From Euperipatoides rowelli (Eukaryota > Onychophora > Udeonychophora > Euonychophora > Peripatopsidae): a stretch of 11,867 nt of DNA. Under the pieces are notes generated by a model. That model was not told the origin of the DNA. It saw only the letters and a program-made list of their open reading frames with translations, and made no database searches. The position numbers were made by a program, and so were the translations under genes. Numbering within the stretch: the stretch's first letter is position 1; every line of letters begins with the position of its first letter. The stretch lies in NCBI GenBank assembly GCA_003024985.2, contig PXIH01S0007484.1, one strand, 5' to 3'. This document shows positions 1 to 7,755 of the stretch, piece after piece.

Positions 1-1100
1 AATAATAACAATTAAAATAATAACAAACACCTGCCTGGTCATTTTCAAATGGGACTATTTATGAGAAACAAGACATTTTTTAGTGGCCTTAACACATTGT
101 TTAGGGGAATTATTAAGTGACAATTCATATATTTTTGTTCTCTTAACAATTTGTTATTTACTTAAAAATTGATTTGTCATTAATTAAGCAAGTTTTTTTT
201 TATCAAATTTCAGAAATCTAATGTGATTATCGAATGATAATTCCTAGTGTTGACTCTCAAGAGAATAGGCTACAGTGTGTTACTGAAATTACTGTGCATT
301 AGATTTCATTATTGTCAAAAAGAAGTTATAAGATTTTGAGGGAGTGATTGATCTTGCTTTTCGCGCCCCCCTCTTTTTTTCAATTATGCCTTGGTGATGA
401 AGTTTGACTGCTTCATGACAATTTAATTATGCATGTACTATACTGTACTGTTTTATAAAATATAGAATTGATGTAGAAATAAGAATAATTAAAAAAGCTT
501 GATATGCAGTTTGAATTTACCACTCCCCACTGCACATAAAAGATGTAATTTTCAAAGATACTTGCCTCTAGACTCTTATCTTGGTCTAATAATAATTAAA
601 AAAAATGTAACTTTTGCTATAATATATCCTTAAATAGCCTACATGAATTAAATTAGGAATACATTTAAATTTATTTTTGAACACACCTGGCATTGTTTGT
701 TGGTGTGCATCTGTAAATTCCATTTTAACCCTCTCTTTCATTATAGAAATATAAAATACATGCAAAATTTGTCCATGTGAATGAATCTTTATTTGTTTGA
801 GCAGAGATAAATTTAATGAATGGTTATAACATGGCAATCCCATATCATATATAATAATTACCAAAGTGTGACTATCCATCTATGTAGCCTATGGTAATTT
901 TAATTTTTTTTTGAGCTCTTAGAAACCAGAAAGAAGTTGGATAAAGCTGAAACTAAAATCAATAGAACTGTGTGCTTTTAAATTTTGAAATTTTTTAAAA
1001 AATATTCGGTAAATTTTTATCCTATAGATGTTTTCCATAGGTTAAGCTTTGGTGAATGATTGATGAAGTTGTTATTGAAATTTGATTGAATTTTGGCTCT
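1..1100. other. A+T-rich non-coding stretch, no gene seen
   Basis: This stretch is A/T homopolymers and simple A+T-rich sequence with a few TAGGCTA/TAGCCTA words (266-272, 635-641, 885-891) and one small G+C patch, TCGCGCCCCCC, at 361-371. A 97-codon minus-strand open frame (586-879) exists, but it is rich in Ile, Lys, Tyr and Asn as expected from the base composition, has no recognisable domain, and sits in no gene context. I see no promoter, RNA gene or repeat that I can support here. Confidence 0.6.
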
Positions 1101-1115
1101 TTTGGTTCTGTCCCG

Positions 1116-1195
1116 CAGTTCGGAAAGACAGTCCAGAAAGAGCAAGTTCAACATTCCTTAGATTGTGGAATACACTATTTATTTATTTATTTTAA
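1116..1195 (+). other. weak candidate terminal exon (splice acceptor plus short frame)
   Basis: A pyrimidine-rich run ending TCTGTCCCGCAG (AG at 1117-1118) resembles a 3' splice site. The sequence after it is less A+T-rich than its surroundings for about 50 bases. Read after two leading bases, it gives RKDSPERASSTFLRLWN, then an A+T-rich tail, and stops at TAA 1193-1195. All three frames stay open for at least a dozen codons, so frame openness is not evidence. There is no convincing donor site downstream, and the sequence runs straight into the left edge of the probable LTR at 1203. I do not recognise the peptide. A chance acceptor or a relic of another repeat is as likely as an exon. Confidence 0.15.
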
Positions 1196-1347
1196 AATAA
1201 TATGTGAAGGGAAAACNTTGGATCCCTTTTTAAGCATATGGGGCGCACGGAGGAGTGTGAGATTTGGCAGAGTTAAAGTTTATATGGAGAGGGAGTGCAA
1301 TGAGCTAAAATTTATATATAAAATTAAAACATTAATTGTTTAGCGTT

Positions 1348-1389
1348 GTGGCGGCTTTTTACAAAGGAGTGGCGGCTTTTTGCAAAGGA
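1348..1389 (+). repeat. 21-bp tandem duplication, two copies
   Basis: Two adjacent 21-base units (1348-1368 and 1369-1389) share GTGGCGGCTTTTT and CAAAGGA and differ at one base (A versus G at unit position 14). On the other strand each contains GCCGCCAC. The pair sits about 45 bases upstream of the TATA-like box in the probable LTR, where duplicated enhancer segments are common in U3 regions. An enhancer role is inference only. Confidence 0.85.
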
Positions 1390-1396
1390 ATTTCTT

Positions 1397-1457
1397 ATTG
1401 GTCGAATTTCGACCAACACTGGATTACTAGTATCTATAAATAAGTGTGTGAAATAAA
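1397..1457 (+). promoter_or_regulatory. CCAAT/TATA promoter-like block with poly(A) signal
   Basis: An inverted CCAAT box, ATTGG (1397-1401), overlaps a perfect 8-bp hairpin whose arms TTGGTCGA (1398-1405) and TCGACCAA (1409-1416) enclose a 3-base loop. TATAAATA follows at 1435-1442, about 35 bases after the CCAAT box, and AATAAA at 1452-1457. A TATA box and a polyadenylation signal this close together is hard to explain for an ordinary gene but fits the U3/R part of a compact LTR. Each motif alone is weak in A+T-rich DNA; the order and spacing carry the evidence. Confidence 0.45.
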
Positions 1458-1487
1458 GACTTGACCATTATAATGAAAGTGATCACA

Positions 1488-2484
1488 TAATCAGCCCAAA
1501 AATTTCATATTTCTGCCTTTTGGCGGTATTGGGATGATATTAATTGTTGAAAGATTTAAATAGATTTAAAAATTTAATTTTTCTTAACCCATAATATTGA
1601 CCTAGGCCTATAGTCTACTTTATTATGCCTAGTCTTAAAAAAAATGATTAAAAAAATATATAGACTAATTTAGCCTAGTCTTAACTGCTACATGGTATCT
1701 ATTGTAATAATTTTAAGTATTGTACTGCATTTACAAAAATTATTTTATTATTATATTTCATTATTAACATTTAATTGCCTATTCTCATGCTTAGATTTTT
1801 TTAATAGCTTTTTTCCTTCCAGTGATTAAACAGTCAAATTGCTAAAATTATCCATAAATATTTGTAATTTTTAAAATACCATACAAATCACTGTTTTAAT
1901 TTTTTTTAAACAATAAACATTACAAAAATTGCCTATTTTCTCTTTTTTTAAAATTTGTACGGTAATTTGCCTCCTTAGATAATTTCACAAGTTGCAAATC
2001 AACTTCGTATCATGGGAAGAGCTGATCCACTTTGTATTTTTTCATTAATTAAATTAAGAAGTGAAACTAATCAGTTGAATATTTTATAACTGTCATAGTA
2101 CATTGTTTATTGAATTAATTATAACTTATAATTCTAAAATTAATCATAATGGGTTAGTTTGACCTTATATTATTAAGCATAATTCAGAATTTTCTTGACT
2201 TAATATTAAATATAAATCGTACCGGGTAATCGCTGCTTAACATTGCCCCCAATTTGTTATTTACTGTTATTACATTGCTCTTTGCTTGTGTTCTTTTTCA
2301 TAGAATGTTGACTGTAGCTTGATTTACATTTAAAAATGCTTTGCTTATCAGAGAATTTTAACACACGTGCCTAAAAATTGACTCATACTAGTGACATTTC
2401 TTCTGTTTTTCATTTTTTACTTTAATTTCCAAAGAAATGAAGTTGTGTCCATCCTTTCCTTTTTAGGGGAAGGTTAGAAAATTA
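1488..2484. other. A+T-rich non-coding stretch, no gene seen
   Basis: Mostly A/T homopolymers and short A+T-rich words. It contains several TAGCCTA/TAGGCCTA-type words between 1600 and 1680, one TACGGTA (1958-1964), and a small G+C-richer patch around 2218-2250 that I cannot assign. No open frame, repeat boundary or RNA gene is supported. Confidence 0.6.
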
Positions 2485-2526
2485 AATAAAATTGTATTGA
2501 AATTAATCTAAAAAAAAAAAAAAAAA
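2485..2526 (+). repeat. A17 tract preceded by AATAAA
   Basis: A 17-base run of A (2510-2526) lies 20 bases downstream of a canonical polyadenylation hexamer AATAAA (2485-2490). That spacing is what a retroposed transcript (LINE, SINE or processed pseudogene) leaves at its 3' end. I could not find a matching target-site duplication or a recognisable body upstream, and both A tracts and AATAAA are frequent in this window, so chance is a real alternative. Confidence 0.35.
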
Positions 2527-2929
2527 CTAATACATTTGTACACTATGGCAGCAAACGTTTTTATAATGTGACATAAAAATACTAATTTAATCTACCATAA
2601 TTAAATCCATATTGCCTCAGGAAGTTTATTCTGCCTACTAGAAAATTGTGCCTATTTCATTCAGTATAGAATTTCTCCATTATTAATCCAGCATAATCAT
2701 TCCCTTATTGACCGTCAGTAAACTGCTTAAATAAATTGGTGTGGAGCCATAGTAATCACAAATTAAAAAAAAGGGAAGAAATAAAAATCACATGAAAACC
2801 TTAATAGAATTGAGTAAAATAGCTGTAGAATCTATATATAATAAAAGTGTTTGGCATGAATGGGGGCTCATTTTAGAGATCAGGGATTTTTATACAGAAC
2901 AAAAAAAATGATATAATGCATATTTGGAA
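2527..2929. other. A+T-rich non-coding stretch, no gene seen
   Basis: Unremarkable A+T-rich sequence between the A17 tract and the hAT element. I see nothing in it beyond a short TATATATAATAAAA run near 2833. Confidence 0.6.
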
Positions 2930-2931
2930 TG

Positions 2932-2939
2932 TTCTAGAA
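2932..2939. repeat. left 8-bp target-site duplication of hAT element
   Basis: TTCTAGAA at 2932-2939 is repeated exactly at 3761-3768 on the other side of the element. An 8-bp duplication is diagnostic of hAT insertion. The octamer is itself a perfect palindrome, and identity continues a little outward (TG before the left copy and at the element's right edge, TA after both). Confidence 0.85.
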
Positions 2940-3760
2940 TAGTGCCTCTCCAAAGTGGGGTACGTGCACTCCAGAGGAGTGTGGGATGTTCTACTGGGGT
3001 GCATGAAAAAAATAAAACTTTATAAGAAATTTTCTATTATCCTAGAAAAATAGTACATTTTCATAAATAGGCCAAAAAGAAATTAAAAGAAAAAAAAAAT
3101 AATTTTTTTTAAGGTAGGAATTAAATAAGAAAAATTTTGAATATAGTCTATAACAGGATAAAATATACATACTATGTAGCCTACAGGTATATGAAATTAC
3201 TTTAACTTTGAGGATCAGTCCATTTTTTTAAAGAGGTGGAGCTGGGTTGTGGGCATGATGTCAAGTTCATCTTTTATTTTCTTTAAACTTTTAATAGTAA
3301 TCAAAAGCATTTTGAATAGCTGTAGGCCTATCATAAATTGTCACACCTTTATTTGCAGAAAATAATGAACCATTCAATCACATCTCTTTAATATTTTATG
3401 TTTAGCTCATCTTATATTTATATTTTTTAGCATTTTATTTTAATCTTTGAAACCATGTAAACATAATTATATATACAATATATAAATAAATAATTAAAAG
3501 TCAGAAAATCTCTGTCATAATAAAGTTTTTTTTTTTAAAAAAAAGCTAGATAAGCTGAATTATTCAACACTATAATTCTAAGAATTACTTACCTCATTTT
3601 AAATACAATTATTAATAGTTAGGTATATAAACTGCTATCTAAAACTTCATGAAATCATGACATTTGCAAGTCAAAAATTATATGTGTATTGGTGTTCGTG
3701 ATATCTATTTAGGCCTATATGTATATAGGGATGCCTGACCAAAAAGATTGGAGTCCACTG
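2940..3760. mobile_element. non-autonomous hAT transposon (821 bp)
   Basis: The left end reads TAGTGCCTCTCCAAAGTGGG and the right end, reverse-complemented, reads CAGTGGACTCCAATC. These are imperfect terminal inverted repeats of the CAGTG...TCCAA type seen in hAT superfamily transposons. Just inside the left end, GTGGGGTACGTGCAC and CTGGGGTGCATGAA resemble the GGGGTACG subterminal pattern familiar from Charlie-like hAT ends. The element is flanked by a perfect 8-bp duplication (2932-2939 and 3761-3768). Its interior is A+T rich with stops in all frames, and 821 bp is too short for a roughly 600-residue hAT transposase, so it is a deletion derivative or MITE that depends on an enzyme supplied elsewhere. 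The conserved target duplication argues for a fairly recent insertion. Orientation is arbitrary. Confidence 0.85.
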
Positions 3761-3768
3761 TTCTAGAA
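3761..3768. repeat. right 8-bp target-site duplication of hAT element
   Basis: TTCTAGAA, identical to 2932-2939, immediately follows the right terminus ending CCACTG. It fixes the right boundary of the element. Confidence 0.85.
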
Positions 3769-4177
3769 TAATAAAAAAACTTTCGAGACTTCTCACTATA
3801 AAATGCACTCTGAAAATGTGCGCTCATTAATCCTTTGAAAATGTCTAATATGTTCTGCTTGATTGATCGATATTAATATTTCTAATAGATTTTGAAACAA
3901 TTTCAATTGATTTACACAAATTAGTCATTATTATGAAATTCTAGTGTTTTAATGTAAAAACAAATGTGTTATTTATATATTTAACAAAATTTTTTGAAGT
4001 GCACAACTGCACATCCATATTTGAGCTAGCCATCAGCATGCTAGCTTTTTCCAAGGTCTGCAAGTAGCAAGATCATGTGATATTTTCAAGTGATATCAAC
4101 CTATTTTGTGAAGAAATAAATGTGAATGCGTAATTCTTTTCCTATAAATAGAAAATGGCAATTTACTTTTACTGGTA
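3769..4177. other. A+T-rich non-coding stretch, no gene seen
   Basis: A+T-rich sequence without a supported gene. It holds one short inverted repeat, AGCTAGC (4024-4030) and GCTAGCT (4040-4046) with a 9-base loop, which is minor because GCTAGC is itself palindromic. Confidence 0.55.
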
Positions 4178-4229
4178 TAAACAATCTGTGAATTCTATTT
4201 CACCGGAAATAGAATTCACAGATTGTTTA
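4178..4229. repeat. perfect 24-bp-arm inverted repeat with 4-nt loop
   Basis: The arms at 4178-4201 and 4206-4229 are exact reverse complements over 24 bases, separated only by ACCG (4202-4205). The left arm contains CAATCTGTGAATTC and the right arm GAATTCACAGATTG. Pairing stops abruptly on both sides (A opposite A at 4177/4230). Neither arm resembles the neighbouring transposon ends. A perfect stem of this length cannot be old unless maintained, so it is either a recent template-switch product or a structure under constraint. In RNA it would be a 52-nt hairpin, shorter than a usual animal pre-miRNA, with a very tight loop. Function unknown. Confidence 0.95.
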
Positions 4230-4434
4230 AATGTTTAAAAATAAATTTATAATTTATTTAAAAGCTAATTAATGCAAGAAAACTTTAACTTATTAATTTC
4301 AGATTATTATCAAGTTTTAACCGCTGTATTGCGTGTCACCGTAACTTAGCCTATATGATTTTACAATAATATTTATACGATCTTCGACATTGGCACTTAC
4401 AGTATATGACTAGGCTATTATTGAGAGGGGAGGG

Positions 4435-5082
4435 TGCTCAGGGTTTAGACTAGAATTTTTTTTTAATAGCAGTTTGGCGAATTTCATTAAAAATATATTA
4501 GCCAAATATTAAAACAAGTAGCCAAATTTTTGGTATATAGCCTAATGTGTGCCTATAAAAATTTTGTGGAATCCTGATTTATTAAAATTGAACTAGGCTG
4601 GGACTGGATCTTAAATCTGATTTCCCTGAACAATAACTTGCTGTGCCTCCCCCCCCCCCCCAGACCTTAAATCCTTCTCCAAAAATTGTTTGTACAGTGA
4701 ATACTAGGCTTATAGGCTAGTTAGTACAAAGCTTTCTCAAAATATATGAAATTCATTTTTTAAATTGGAATCCAAGATTGTTCCGTATCATAGTATAATA
4801 TTGGTGAACTCATACTAATCTATGACAAGTACTGTACTGTAGTGAATGTACTCTCAAGTGAGATAATGATCCATTAATCAAAACCTAAAGAGTTATTTAC
4901 TTTAAAAAGATTTTTACTATAATAAATCAATAAAATTTATTGGTTATATAACTTAAGTTATTAGATATTATCATAGTTATATCATTTCTCAATTTGGCGA
5001 ATGCAATGTATAGGATGTTAGCTTTTTTCAAGGACAAGGTGGCATTTGGCGAAAAAGCGAGTGCTAGTCTAAACCCTGTGCT
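4435..5082. mobile_element. hAT-like non-autonomous element (640 bp plus flanks)
   Basis: The left terminus CAGGGTTTAGACTAG (4439-4453) is matched by the exact inverted copy CTAGTCTAAACCCTG at 5064-5078, giving 15-bp perfect terminal repeats. Inside lie repeated subterminal TTTGGCGAA motifs (4473-4481, 4993-5001, 5045-5053) and two AGCCAAAT copies near 4500 and 4521, the arrangement of short clustered transposase-binding motifs common in hAT derivatives. The interior is A+T rich, contains a C13 run (4649-4661) and encodes nothing recognisable. The immediate flanks share only TGCT (4435-4438 and 5079-5082), not the 8-bp duplication expected for hAT. Either the duplication has decayed, the ends were rejoined, or the superfamily assignment is wrong. 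Element ends are sure; superfamily is moderately sure. Confidence 0.75.
4649..4661 (+). repeat. C13 homopolymer
   Basis: Thirteen consecutive C within the hAT-like element at 4439-5078. A second run of exactly 13 C lies at 10239-10251. Long C runs are striking in DNA this poor in G+C. Confidence 0.9.
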
Positions 5083-5978
5083 AGAATAATTGTTTTAAAT
5101 CATAATTAATTTACTTTAAAAATATAAAAAGTGTAAAACACTAAAAATTAATGATTAAATTATCAGATTTTTTTTTTTAATATTTAAGAATAAAGGATAG
5201 ATAATAATTAATAGGTTCACATTATGTGTGAAATCATTACCGGTAGTCACATTTCAGTGCAGCTCATAAGATGTGGCTTATTGGATGTTCATTATAATTA
5301 TGTTGCAAATTACTTCTGACTTTGAATACTCTCGTACTTCCTTTTCTGGATTTAATCCTGAATAACACTAGACCTATGTTCTCCTTTACAAGCTGTAGCA
5401 TAGTAGGACTCTGATTTTTTTTAAAAATTTATTTGTGGATTTGGAATAGTTTATTCTGTTTTTATCCATGTATGGCCAACATAAATGGTTGAGGTAGTAA
5501 TTGTCCTATTCTTAAGTGAATTAACCCTTTAAGAACTAATAAGTAATCGCTGTGTATGAATATTTATTGTAATCTCAGTAAAATATTCTTCATTAGCCAC
5601 AGTTATTTGTATTAGCCTTCTTAAATATATTTTATATTGAGCCAAATATAAATGGTTTGTAAATATGGTTTATTTATTTATTTTGAATAAAAAAGGTCCT
5701 TCTCAACGTTTCTTTTATAATTTGAAGTGGGGTTCTAGTAAAGGCTCTTTTTTAATACCGTATACAGTATGCTCTATTCATTTATGCAGCCAGTTATAAG
5801 CTCATTGCAAAAATGAAATTATTTTGTAAAAAAAGTATATTAATTCTACTATCTCACCTACTTACTATTTTTATAATAGTTCATTGACAGTAGGCTTATT
5901 TGCATTACTCATTGTTGTAATTTCATTCCAGAATCTAAATATAATAATTTCTAATTTATAATATTTACAACAACAGTG
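5083..5978. other. A+T-rich non-coding stretch, no gene seen
   Basis: Featureless A+T-rich DNA with an 11-base T run (5168-5178), one TACCGGTA (5238-5245) and one TACCGTA (5756-5762). No coding frame, RNA gene or repeat boundary can be supported. Confidence 0.6.
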
Positions 5979-6008
5979 TTTTTTTTTTCTTCTCTCTCTT
6001 TCTTTTCT
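5979..6008 (+). repeat. 30-nt pure pyrimidine tract
   Basis: An uninterrupted run of T and C, T10 followed by CT-rich sequence. It could be a simple microsatellite, or the pyrimidine tract of a splice acceptor, since an AG follows in TTAATCAG near 6019-6026. I see no exon after it. Confidence 0.8.
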
Positions 6009-6658
6009 ATCATCATGTTAATCAGATAGATGTTCATTCAAATATCATTTGTTATAACCTGCATACCTTTTGGTTTATGTCATTATTTAATAAAATAACT
6101 TAGTTTTGCGAATTTTTTGTTGTTAGGAATTTAATTATAAAATTTATTAGAATGAAAAAATCATATCACAATGAAATATTTTTAAACTAATTGGAAAATT
6201 TAGTCAAGTATTCATAAATATTGTAATTATATATGAAACAATCTTATAGCCTAAATAAGATTTTTCTCCCCCACAGTTATTGCTTTGGCCTCTAGATAAG
6301 GATAATTACCATATGTTGTAATCATTTAAATCATTAAAATTAAATAAACGTTTTAACCCTCTTAAGAGTAAAGACTTGTCATAGCAAATATTTTACAATG
6401 AACATTTTTTAATATTAGCTCATTGGAAAATTAAAAAAAAAAGATAAAATGGAAATTAACAAAATTATTATCGTTAATTATTTTTTTCAGTTTATAATAA
6501 TTCAAAGTGTTTTTTTATTTGTTGCTATAAAAGATGCAATAAACCAATTTTTTTTCTTTCTGTTTTCTTTTTATTTGAAATCTGAAATAAGTTGTGCATT
6601 TTTTTTCTTTATGAGATTGTCCTTTATCTACTCCCAACAACTGACCAGTAGTGATTGA
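6009..6658. other. A+T-rich non-coding stretch with one acceptor-like site
   Basis: A+T-rich DNA. TTTTTCTCCCCCACAG (ending 6276) is a good match to a 3' splice site. One frame after it runs 15 codons to a TAA near 6319-6321, with AATAAA at 6343-6348, so a tiny terminal exon is conceivable but unsupported by any recognisable protein. The 69-codon frame at 6449-6658 is a run of Phe, Ile and Leu from T-rich DNA and is not a credible gene. Confidence 0.4.
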
Positions 6659-6668
6659 CTAAAGGCTA

Positions 6669-6812
6669 AAGCCTCCCCATACACATAATTTATCTGCAGA
6701 ACTGGTATGACGATAAATCGCTGACAAAGTTTTCACACAGTGTCTGTAGAAAGTGTACACCAAACATGCAATGATTTTTTGTCAGACATGAATTGTAAGG
6801 GGGGGGGGAGTT
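6669..6812. mobile_element. compact 144-bp TA-flanked MITE (copy A)
   Basis: The element begins AAGCCTCCCCATACACATAA and ends, reverse-complemented, AACTCCCCCCCCCCTTACA. These imperfect terminal inverted repeats are each followed by a variant of ATTTATCTGCAGA / TCATGTCTGACA. TA dinucleotides flank both ends (6667-6668 and 6813-6814), the target duplication of Tc1/mariner-type elements, though TA is common here. The core ATTTATCTGCAGA (6688-6700) and the inverted core GATAAATCG (6712-6720) recur in the copies at 7.4, 7.8 and 8.8 kb; over 6688-6724 it matches copy D in inverse orientation at 34 of 37 bases. The right end carries G10 (6799-6808). No coding capacity. I do not recognise the family. 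Confidence 0.6.
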
Positions 6813-7348
6813 TACTCAAGATTTAGCTCATTTTTAATAATACTATGATGTAAATAAAGAATATGCTGTATATTTTTAATTGAGAAAGGACCCTATTAGT
6901 CTACTGCTATAAAAACAAAGAGATGTAGACTGCTCTTTTAAAAAAAAATCAAGAATAGGCTAGTAATATGTTTTTGAAAAAGCTACTGTAAATGATTTTC
7001 TTGTAAATACTTTATATGTTACAAACTATTAGGTAATGGCATGAAGAAAATGTAATGTGTAATTTAAGCATAATTTTTTCTAAACACAAACTAAAAAGTA
7101 CCATAGCTGGAGAAATCCTATTTACTGGCTAAAATAACTTAAGCGATATAAAATAATTACACTGCTAAAATATGCTTCAACAAAAATCTAATGTACAATA
7201 TGCCTTTGGGAAAAAACGTTATGCCTTCAGCAAATATTATCCCTGTGTAGATCGTTGCTATGACTTCAACAACAAGCGACTATGCCAATCACTCTGTCAC
7301 AATATCACTCTTGCAGGCTTCAGACTGGGTTTTCAAACATTTCAAAGT

Positions 7349-7469
7349 GACCAAATACATGACCGTGTTGTAGCTATTTGTTTACAGACAGACCCATACA
7401 TGCAACATTGTCAAACCTCATTGTCAGATCGAATCGTTGGATAAATTCTTCCTTATGTGGTGGCCTTTA
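7349..7469 (-). mobile_element. inverted end-fragment of the same repeat family (copy B)
   Basis: Read on the minus strand this segment runs TAAAGGCCACCACATAA, then ATTTATCC, CAACGATTCGATCTGACA, then a stretch homologous to copy C. By hand, an 18-base block matches at 16 positions and the next 40-base block (starting TCTGTAAACA) at 31 positions. It lies opposite in orientation to copy C, so B and C are an inverted pair about 320 bases apart. Its outer end has GGCCTT then TA (7468-7469), like the family terminus. It may be the right end of an element whose left end is at 6669, or a separate broken copy. The 90-codon plus-strand frame at 7172-7444 overlaps it; that frame is better explained as part of the repeat than as a gene. 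Confidence 0.5.
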
Positions 7470-7470
7470 G

Positions 7471-7753
7471 ATCACTGGCTTAAATGTTGAGGTTTGAATA
7501 AGAAAATGGTAGAAACATTTTAGGGGGTGTAGTTATATGCGTGTGGGAGGTGGGGTAAGGAGGGTAATGGGGTATTTTGGAAGATCTAGTTTCCATGACA
7601 ACAGATTAAGAACAAACTAGTTGGCAAGCTAATATGGGTCCTGGCTTGAGGATGAGGGTAAGAAGTCTAAGTGGGTAAAGTAGAAAAAGGTGGAAATTGG
7701 TGTTTACTTTAAGTAATTTCACATAGTAATCCAAATTGTATTATTTTGATTTC
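7471..7753. other. G-rich spacer between inverted repeat copies
   Basis: About 280 bases between copies B and C with strongly G-biased plus strand from roughly 7521 to 7580 and again near 7650-7690 (GAGGATGAGGGTAAG and GTGGGTAAAG). It is compositionally unlike the rest of the window. No coding frame is evident. Confidence 0.5.
7545..7572 (+). other. candidate G-quadruplex sequence
   Basis: Four runs of three or more G (7545-7547, 7552-7555, 7562-7564, 7569-7572) are separated by loops of 4, 6 and 4 bases, which fits the standard G3+N1-7 pattern. A further G5 lies upstream near 7523. This is the only such pattern I found in the window. Confidence 0.7.
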
Positions 7754-7755
7754 TA

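Larger units (their letters stand above)
1203..1487 (+). mobile_element. probable solo LTR of an LTR retrotransposon
   Basis: This 285-bp block begins TGTGA and ends TCACA, a perfect 5-bp terminal inversion of the TG...CA kind expected of long terminal repeats. It is flanked by TAATA (1198-1202) on the left and TAATC (1488-1492) on the right, a four-of-five match to a 5-bp target duplication. Inside, in LTR order, are a 21-bp tandem duplication (1348-1389), an inverted CCAAT box ATTGG (1397-1401) inside a small hairpin, TATAAATA (1435-1442) and AATAAA (1452-1457). The block is visibly richer in G+C than its surroundings. No gag, pol, primer-binding site or second LTR is present, so this would be a solo LTR left by recombination. 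The family is not identified; Ty3/gypsy-like is only a guess. The open frame crossing it (1086-1343) looks incidental. One N lies at 1217. Confidence 0.55.

Noticed and set aside
586-879. 97-codon minus-strand open frame
   Set aside because: Its composition follows the A+T-rich background (Ile, Tyr, Lys, Asn), it has no motif or domain, and no splice or promoter context supports it.
1086-1343. 85-codon plus-strand open frame
   Set aside because: It crosses the left edge of the probable LTR and includes the ambiguous base, so its openness is likely incidental.
4178-4229. microRNA precursor
   Set aside because: The stem is perfect with no bulges, only 24 bp long and closed by a 4-nt loop, which is unlike typical animal precursors. 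Kept as an unexplained inverted repeat.
5979-6026. Splice acceptor with a following exon
   Set aside because: The pyrimidine tract is good, but what follows is A+T rich with early stops and no protein-like frame.
6449-6658. 69-codon frame that looks like membrane segments
   Set aside because: Phe/Ile/Leu richness comes from T homopolymers. There is no charged-loop pattern, homology or gene context.
7172-7444. 90-codon Cys-containing frame, considered as a small secreted peptide
   Set aside because: Much of its 3' half is an inverted copy of the non-coding repeat at 7777-7878, there is no signal peptide, and the cysteines do not form a pattern I recognise.
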